Assembly: GCF_004379255.2 (NCBI RefSeq) | Contig: NC_056052.1 | Location: 17,702,589 to 17,766,588, forward strand | Source: Salvia splendens | Taxonomy: Eukaryota > Streptophyta > Magnoliopsida > Lamiales > Lamiaceae | DNA length: 64,000 nucleotides | Direction: 5' to 3' | Part shown: positions 56,982 to 64,000 of the stretch, one piece after another | Position numbering within the stretch: position 1 is the first letter of the stretch | How the letters are laid out: each line of letters begins with the position of its first letter | Program-made: the position numbers and the translations under genes | Notes under the pieces: model-generated | Seen by the model: the letters and a program-made list of their open reading frames with translations, nothing else | Told to the model about the DNA's origin: nothing | The model's database searches: none

Positions 56982-58463
56982 TCATTCTTCTAGGCGAATG
57001 TGATGCATGCACAGATCTGGACTGATCCCAACCAAGTCAGAGAGTGTCCACCCAATAGCCTTCTTGTTTCTCCTGATTACATTTAGCAATTCCTCTTCTT
57101 GTCCCTCGGTCGAGCTGCTGTTAATAATCACCGGGAAATTTTCATTCTCCACCAGATACGCATACTTGAGCCCAGGTGGAAGCGTTTTCAGCTCTTTCTT
57201 AGGGACATCTTTTTCCTGGGGCAAGGGATTTTTCTCTGTCGACCCAGTTGTTATTCCCTTCTTAGACTCAGTAGAACTGTCCACGCTCGCCACATAAGGT
57301 GCCTTCCTTGATCTGGCTAGCTCCGGGTTCGTACAGAATTCCAGAATCGCTTCAGCTAGCTCATCATCTGATAACTCACTCGTATTCATTGCTTGACACC
57401 AACTAGCCACTTCTCTATCAATGTCATGACTTATTTCGGAATTCTCGATATGTTCCTGTATTAACTCTGTCTCAAGATATTCTTTGACTAAGGGGTTAAT
57501 AACATCTATAGCATGCACATTTTCAATGTCAAGAGGTTTTTTCATTGCCTCATCTATGCTGAATGTATATTTCTCCCCATTATAATCAAGGCAGATGGTA
57601 CCATCAAAAACATCAATGATAGTATTAGCGGTACGCAGGAAAGGTCTCCCTAAAAGTACTCCACCAGACTCTGCAGATTCATTATCACTCATTCTAATCA
57701 CATGGAAATCTGCTGGGTAGAAGTCATGTACCTTTACTATCACGTTCTCAAGCACTCCTTCAGGACAAATGCATGACCTGTCTGCCAATTGGATCACAAC
57801 TTTGGTGTCCACCATGCCTACCCCTACTAACTTCTTGTATATAGAAAGTGGTAACACATTTATGGATGCACCTAAATCACACATAGCATGCTCGATCTTC
57901 ACATCACCAATAGAGATGGGTAAGGTAAACATACCTGGATCATTGCATTTCGAAGGCATCCTCCGCTTTTGAATCACTGCAGAGATGTTCTCACCGATCA
58001 AAATTTTCCCACTAGGTCTAGCCTTCCCAGCTATAAATTCCTTGATGAACTTGCTAAACACCGGCAATTTCAAAGCCTGTAAGAATGGTAGATTAATCTC
58101 CAATTTCCCAAAAATATCCATGAAATCCACCGGCTCTTCCTTCTTCTTCTTAGCTTCCCCCCGGCTTGGGAAAGGCTTCAGTCGCTTCCCTGCTCCGATA
58201 GAGCTTTCAGTTGAGAATTCTCCAGTTTTCTCCCTTATTGCCTCGTTTTCCAACTCCGACTCTGGATCGAGGAAAAATGGTTCAGTTGACTTAGGCAGGG
58301 GTTTCTCCAAATCTCCTGTTTCAAGGTCATCCTTGACCAAGGAATTTTCTCCCTCCAAGTTCCTGGATCTAGGAATTGTATCCTCGTACTTCTTGTCTTC
58401 CTTGGAACTTGTCGCTTCCTTCGTTCTTACCACTGGCCCTTCATATCCCCTCCCGGATCTCAA
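56982..58463 (-). pseudogene. Athila-like element B protease region
   Basis: An open frame of 493 codons. Starts at a non-ATG (TTG) because in Athila it continues from gag. About residues 185-290 are the aspartic protease (HAMCDLGASINVLPLSIYKK; VLLGRPFLRTANTIIDVF). The rest is charged linker ending at the first RT-proximal motif (VRRNKKAIGWTLSDLVG-like). It is out of frame with the gag end at 58475. Confidence 0.8.
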
Positions 58464-58474
58464 GGTAATCTGAC

Positions 58475-60243
58475 TTATATTCGCTCTATCTGTGGCCTTA
58501 CTGAGGCGGGAATCTTTCCTTCATTTCCCCTCATATCACTCAAAGAAGTGGCTATCTGCGATAATTTCTTGGCCAGCATATCCATGGCCGCCTTTTGCTC
58601 CTGTTGATCATCTTGAAGCTTGCGCACTACGTCACTGTTTGATTGCAGGTTATTTTGCATATGTTGTTGAGAACGGACGAGATCGTGCACCATATCATCG
58701 ATACTCTTTTGTGGCTTTGGTGGCTGACTGGGCCCTGGCCCTATATTCAGAGTCGGTCCACTCATCTGATTCTGACGAGCGTTTCCTTGACCTCCTGAAG
58801 AGTTGTTGTATTGATTTCCTTGACCCTGGTAATTGTTCTGAAAATTCCTTTGGTGCGGCGGTACATAAGAGTTCCCTTGATTGTTCTGATTTCTGGTTCC
58901 CCAGCTCGAGTGGTCTCCTTGGTTCCGATTGATCCAGCTGCCCTGCCCCTCTTGATTCATTCCTGACCAGTTACCTTGTCTTTCGGGATGAGGTGCAAAC
59001 TGCTGACTTTGTTGTGGTGCTGGTTGATTCTGCTCATTGTCGGTCCATCTGATATTTGGATGGTTTCTCTAGGGCGCATCTCTCTGTCTCCCTGGATTCC
59101 AGCTCCCATCGGGATTCCAACTTCCCATTGCATTGACCTGGACCTGATAATCTCCTTCCTGGGTCCCATAATATTGCTGAATTTGATTATCTCCTGGACC
59201 AGGAGATTTCTCCTTCCCTTGTGAAACTGGTGGATTTGTTTTTTCAATTACGTTCAATAGAGCTTTCTCGAGCCTGTCAATCCTTGCTTCTACCTTATCA
59301 TCTTCTTGCTCTCTCACAGCATGCACCGATCCTCTCCTCACTACATTTCTAGGGTTATCGTACGCCTTCTTAGCGTCGATCAACTTCCCCAGGATTTCTC
59401 TTGCCTCACTTCCCCTCTTCCTTGTGAAATTTCCCCCACTCGAGGAGTTCATTAAGTCCTTTGACTCAGGAGTTGCCCCTTTGTAAAACAGAGAGTAGGT
59501 CTCTGCCTCTATCATTCGGTGATTCGAGCATGCATCCAACAATCCCTTGAATCTTGACCAATACTGACTCAAGGATTCATCGTAATCCTGCTTACACTCT
59601 AGTATTTCTTTTTTTAGTGCATTCGTCTTGTTAGATGGGAAGAAATAATCTAAGAATTCCAACTTGAAGTCCCTCCATGTGCGGATAGAATCCGGGGGCA
59701 ACCTCAATAACCACGTATTAGCTTCCCCCTTCAAGGTAAATGGAATTGCCCGTAGGCGATAATCCTCCTCTGTTGCTTCATTCGGCCTCTTCTGAATACC
59801 ACACAACTTACTGAATTCATTTAAGAACTCATACGGACACTCATTTCTGCGCCCAGAGAACGTTGCAAGATGCCAAGTACGTTTGTCTTGATCTCAATAG
59901 TCCTCTGGCGCTGGTTCATTACTATGGCTTGGGCCGGCTCTCCATCTAAATGAGCTGTCAGCGACCCTATCTCTGGATCTGGATCTACCACTTGCGCCAT
60001 GACTACTTCCTCTGCTTCCCCTGTTTCTGACTCTGTTTCTGATTCGGGTAATGACTCTGGATCTTCGCGTCCTGACGACGTCTAAGATTCGTTGCTAGTA
60101 AATTCACTCGGAAACGGATCTCCCGTGGTGAACCCTGATATGGTGGTCACAGTAGAGACTGTATCCTTAACCTGCCAATTAAACCGGCCGTGCTTCCACC
60201 CAGATGAGTTGCTCCAGTGGGCAGATCTTGAGTCTTTGCTCAT
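58475..60243 (-). pseudogene. Athila-like element B Gag, with stops and frameshift
   Basis: Opens at an ATG near 60243 next to the primer-binding site. An in-frame TAG occurs near 60084, a frame change near 59860, and another TAG near 59072. Recognisable parts are the Gag core (EDYRLRAIPFTLKGEANTWL; SIRTWRDFKLEFLDYFFP; QYWSRFKGLLDACSNHRM) and the Gln/Asn/Gly-rich tail (PQQSQQFAPHPERQ; repeated NYQGQGNQ), ending in the helix MLAKKLSQIATSLSDMRGNE. Gag forms the particle and binds RNA. No zinc knuckle is seen, as is usual for Athila. Confidence 0.82.
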
Positions 60244-60324
60244 AAACTACAAATAAAAAAAAGAAAATAAATCAAAACTATTTACACCACAGACTCTGAA
60301 CACTAACACAAAGCACGCCATCCA

Positions 60325-60342
60325 TCCCCGGTAACGGCGCCA
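60325..60342 (-). other. Primer-binding site of element B
   Basis: Minus strand TGGCGCCGTTACCGGGGA, one mismatch from the tRNA-Asp complement; two bases from the LTR edge at 60345. Confidence 0.85.
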
Positions 60343-60344
60343 TT

Positions 60345-61937
60345 TGGAGGGTCTGACTACGATCTGGTAGTAGCGTGGTTTCACACGGAGTAAGCAAGTG
60401 TGCACAGAGAAAACTAATGCAAGTGCTTGGTCAAGACTCCACGCTCCTTAAATCCGCTGGATCACTAGGTCCAGGAACTCAAGAGAACACAGAGTGTTTT
60501 TGTCGTTGGATACACTCGACTCCCCTTCAAAAATAAATCCCTCAACCCGAATACTATAAATTAGCATAGGGAAGCGGGGTCGATCCCACGAAGATGGATT
60601 CGTGAAGTAGTGCTTAGAGACTCTGGAAACAAGCGGCTGCTGCCACGCAAAAGGGTTGAGAATTTTAACTACCTCTAGATCTAGGCACGAAATGTAAATG
60701 CTAGACCTAAGACACAGAAAATGTAATAAAATCAGATTTCAACACTGAGAGACACATTTTACTTCCTAGATTAAGTAAACGACTAACTAACTAAGACTAG
60801 ACAGGGAAAATAAAACAGTGGGGACCATGGCTCCAAATATAGCAAGTACGACTAAAGCTGCAAATAACAAACTCATGCTCCAGCTAACAACGACATGCAA
60901 TTTCCTAACCGATTCAAGCACGCAAATGGAGAAAACAGAGCATATATCTAGAATCGAACAGAATATAGAAATTGGGATGCCGGAAACTTGCTATGAAACG
61001 GAAATACATCAGATCTACGTAAACTAGGCGAAATGAAATGAAGACACGTAAACTAGGCATAAGATAAAATAAATCTTGTTCAGATTCACGTCGGGTGCTT
61101 AATCCACTCCGGATCCAAGCGATCCGAACCCAACAACAGACACAATCGACTCCATAACTCCGGTTTTCACAGATCTGCTCCGATCAACTCTGAATTCAAA
61201 CAATGACAGACAACTCCACAACTCCAGCGAACTCAACCCTCCTATTCATCCACAAACAGACTCCGATCACCCAGATCCAACCACAAACCTGCATAAATTC
61301 AGAAAACAACTGCGAAACGCATCCAGTTCGAACAATCCAACTCCAAAATTCCGGAAATCAACATGACAGACGTAACAGAAAATCAAACTTGCATTAAAAT
61401 AAGAGAATATTCGGCAAAAGCAAAAAGAAGTCCGAGCTTTGAACAACGAAGCTCGGCAAAATCAGCAAAGTATGAAAGCGGAAATTAAATTATTTCTTCG
61501 CCGCCACTGAAGGACGGTGTTACAACCCGATCGAAAATATATGAAAGCTCAAGTAAACTCCAGTGCATGACCCCCCTGAATCTCCCCACGAAAAATAACC
61601 CAAGTGTGTGAAAAGTGAACTAAGCTACAGGCTGTTAGCCAGGTCTCCAACCGAGAAGATCCCTCCAGCGTGCATGCTTCTGCCTTTTATAGACACAGAC
61701 ATAGCCTTCTATAGTCTTCGTAGAAATCTCTATTCTACCCTTCAACTTCGAGGCTTCCTCCGTCAAGCAATTTTCCGCATAATGTCCACTCATTCGCCTA
61801 TTTCCTAGGTCCACGCAACTGTCTTCCTCCTTCCTGGACCTGGCGAAAATCTTCACACACCTGGCTTAAAACGTGTGTTAGACCCAGAAATTTTACGAAT
61901 TAAAACCCTAGACCTATGCATGAAATTAGCCTTATCA
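60345..61937 (-). repeat. 5' LTR of element B (1593 bp)
   Basis: Partner of 48807-50389 with scattered substitutions and a few short indels. Same termini and adjoining ACACC duplication. Confidence 0.93.
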
Positions 61938-61942
61938 ACACC

Positions 61943-62412
61943 CTCTATTTATAAGCTCGATTCGTCCTCCAGCTGGATAACGATCTTGTCAGGGAATATT
62001 CACTCATTCTGAGAATGAGCGACTCATTGATTGCTACGTGCTGTTCTTCTAGAATGTCGACGCTTTTTGGTAACAAATTCGTGACTCAGCTTCGTCCTTG
62101 CGCCTCATATTCCAGCACGTGTCCCCTTCTAGAACGTCGTCCTTGATAACAGAATGGTGCGCTGTATCCAGCTCATTTCCTCACGTGCTCTTTTTCCAGA
62201 AGCCCGTGGTCCCCTCCTAACTGCTTGATCGCTCCCCTTGATCAACTCCCCCAATTCTGAGCCTTTTATCGCCTTTGTACTTGCTTGATCAGGTCGGCCT
62301 TGAAGCCTTGGTCAAGTGGTAATTCTGCACATTTAACACTTGTTTCGCACGATAAACCGATCAAGTAGCTTGTATTTCACCCATAAACCGATGCATGAAA
62401 TAGGCCCTATCA
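61943..62412 (-). repeat. 5' LTR of element A, outer part
   Basis: Continues the LTR interrupted at 48806 and ends CCCTATCA (minus strand TGATAGGGCC). A TATAAATA box on the minus strand lies near 61954-61947. Combined with 48108-48806 the LTR is about 1.17 kb, in agreement with the 1.2-kb solo LTR at 4442. Confidence 0.87.
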
Positions 62413-62529
62413 TCAGTCTGTGATTGTTTTCCTTGTGATCGATATCCGGTACTGACCTTTAGCTATGCTACTTATACTTTGTATACTTGCAGGTATTTAT
62501 AGTGCTAATAAAAAGTGCATCAACATTAC
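62413..62529. other. Junction of element A with copia D
   Basis: About 115 bp not assigned. Copia D coding resumes immediately to the right. A few tens of codons of D (between LEG and STMESEF) are missing at the junction. Confidence 0.4.
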
Positions 62530-63707
62530 CCTTCAAGTACTTGGGGATATCTTGTGTAGTGTAGTCCAAAGTCAATAATATACTTCAAGTATCTCAAAAC
62601 TCTGAACAAAGCTTTCCAATGTTCCTGCTTGGGTTGCTCGTGAATCGGCTCAACTTGTTCACTGTACAAGCAAGATCTGGTCGAGTACAGTTCGTGATAA
62701 ACATCAAACTTCCTATAACCCTTGCATACTCTTCTTGAGCAACAAGCTCACCCATATTCTTGCTTAGATTGACATTAAGCTCCAAAGGAGTCTTTGCTGG
62801 CTTACAATAAAATGAGTTGAATTTCTTAAGCATTTTTTCTCAACATAATGAGATTGCGTTAAGGCAATTCCCTCATTAGTCCTTAATATTTTGATTCCGA
62901 GAATCACATCAGCTAGACCAATATCTTTCATATCGAAATTTCTTTTCAACATGTTTTTGTCTCGTTAATAATGGCACTATTGCTGCCCATTATCAACATA
63001 TCGTCAACATAAAGACACACAATAACAAACCCGTTATCTGTATTCTTAATGTAAACACACTTATCACACTCGTTGATAGTGAATCCATTTGTCAACATCA
63101 CATTGTCGAACTTCAAGTGCCATTGCAACGGCGCTTGCTTCAATCCATAAAGAGATTTTACCAATGGAAGCTATTCTCGTAACAGTTGAGTAAGTATCAA
63201 AGAAGTCATGACCTTCTTTCTGTTTAAAGTCTTTGACTACTAGGCGGGCTTTGTACTTATCTACAGTACCATCGGGTTTATATTTCCTTTTCAGAATCCA
63301 TTTGCATCCTAAGGCCTTACAGCCTTCCGGCAAGTCTACTAACACCCACGTGTTATTTAGCATAATGGATTCCATTTCACTGTTGATAGCTTCTAGCCAC
63401 CACACCGCGTCTGGGCCAGACAGTGCTTCTGATAGTGACTTTGGTTCACCATCCAACATAAAAGTTATGAAATCTGGACCAAAAGTCTTAGCAACTCTAT
63501 CTTTTACCACATCTTGGTTCTACATCCCCAGGACATGGCCTGGTCACTTTTTGGAGACTTAGAACTAGTGGTTTCGTCTACCATTCTTTCACTAGAACGA
63601 TCATCTTGCTTCTTGCAAGGAAACACATTCTCAAAGAATAAAACATTCCTAGACTCAATTATTGTTCGTTCAGCTACATTAGGTATAACTGAACTAGGAA
63701 GTGACAT
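62530..63707 (-). pseudogene. Copia element D: reverse transcriptase region
   Basis: Several frames match the intact polyprotein of element C in order: SSVIPNVAERTIIESRNVLF (63707-63640), [36 protein letters not shown] and [21 protein letters not shown] (63510-63190), then [20 protein letters not shown] and YVDDMLIMGSN (63160-62970), and [20 protein letters not shown] (62740-62680). The piece with the first catalytic Asp ([10 protein letters not shown] in C) is deleted near 63170, and frameshifts occur near 62945 and 62830. Its continuation is at 39488-39760. Confidence 0.85.
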
Positions 63708-63790
63708 GCGCTGCTATTGAGTGCATATCCAATAAAAATACAATCGACTGTTTTAAGGCCAATTGCAACTTGTTTTGGAGGCGGCACTTG

Positions 63791-64000
63791 TGTTAGGGTT
63801 TTGTATACTAAAAATCACCTTTCGAGTGATTGAATACTGTAACACTCTATATATTCTTTTCCAATGAATGCAACAGATTATTCTTGTCATAATGTTGTTA
63901 TGTTTTACATTTAATAGATGTTTATTGCATATTTAAATGTATAAGCGAACGTAACAAAGTTTAAGTCTTTGTTTTAGTAGACCGGTTATGGGCGCCGTTC
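63791..64000 (+). mobile_element. Copia LTR (G), start only
   Basis: Begins TGTTAGGGTTTTGTATAC and is closely similar, in the opposite orientation, to the first 200 bp of LTR I (27798 leftwards). It interrupts the polyprotein of copia D and continues off the window. Confidence 0.75.

Larger units (their letters stand above)
48807..61937 (-). mobile_element. Athila-like Ty3/gypsy element B (13.1 kb), nested in the LTR of A
   Basis: LTRs at 48807-50389 and 60345-61937, both starting TGGAGGGTCTGAC and ending AGCCTTATCA on the plus strand. Target duplication ACACC at 48802-48806 and 61938-61942. Primer-binding site of tRNA-Asp type at 60342-60325. In minus order: gag, protease, RT, RNase H, integrase, then a long post-pol ORF, the layout of Athila elements. 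LTRs differ by roughly 30 changes in 1.58 kb by eye (about 98% identity), so it is younger than its host A. Several stops and frameshifts make it non-functional. Confidence 0.95.

Overview
This window is nuclear DNA from a flowering plant, almost certainly a eudicot. It has two intron-bearing plant genes with GT/AG splice sites, abundant 'CTCCCTCC' Stowaway-type MITEs, and plant-type Ty1/copia, Ty3/gypsy and Athila-like retrotransposons. The species cannot be named from the sequence alone. About three quarters of the window is transposable-element DNA; the ORFs seen there belong to elements, not host genes.

Layout. 1-4151: 5' end of a Ty3/gypsy element on the minus strand (pol, gag-protease, primer-binding site and one LTR; the rest lies off the left edge). 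4442-5643: solo Athila-like LTR with target duplication ACGTA. 5649-11600: graveyard of LTR pieces, four Stowaway MITEs, a short solo LTR and copia fragments. 12170-15204 (+): a five-exon bHLH gene of the ILR3 (bHLH105) group. 18389-23349 (-): a seven-exon BCAS3-domain ATG18 (f/g/h group) autophagy gene. The two genes are convergent. 24460-27975: a non-autonomous PIF/Harbinger transposon holding only the DNA-binding ORF1 and invaded by a copia LTR. 28001-28863: three MITEs in a row. 29057-36535: an intact Ty1/copia element with LTRs that look identical except in a hexamer tract, and target duplication TAAAG.

37912-64000 is one nested stack. A copia element (D: 37912-39763 and 62530-63790, with a SINE in its LTR) was split by an Athila-like element (A: about 39764-48104 plus its LTR). 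A was in turn invaded by a long-LTR element with almost no interior (F: 42546 to about 47455) and by a 13.1-kb Athila-like element (B: 48807-61937, target duplication ACACC) inserted inside A's LTR. A further copia LTR (G) enters D at 63791 and runs off the right edge.

The two host genes do not obviously act together: ILR3-type bHLH factors regulate iron-deficiency genes in the nucleus, and ATG18-type beta-propellers act in autophagosome formation. The observations most worth follow-up are: a lone UAG with a viral-type CAR-YYA readthrough context joining gag-protease to reverse transcriptase in the first gypsy element; a copia element whose presumed primer-binding site is complementary to its own LTR rather than to initiator tRNA-Met, and whose Gag begins with an FG-rich domain; a hexamer tract in that LTR whose unit drifts step by step; and a post-pol ORF plus hairpin repeats in element B.
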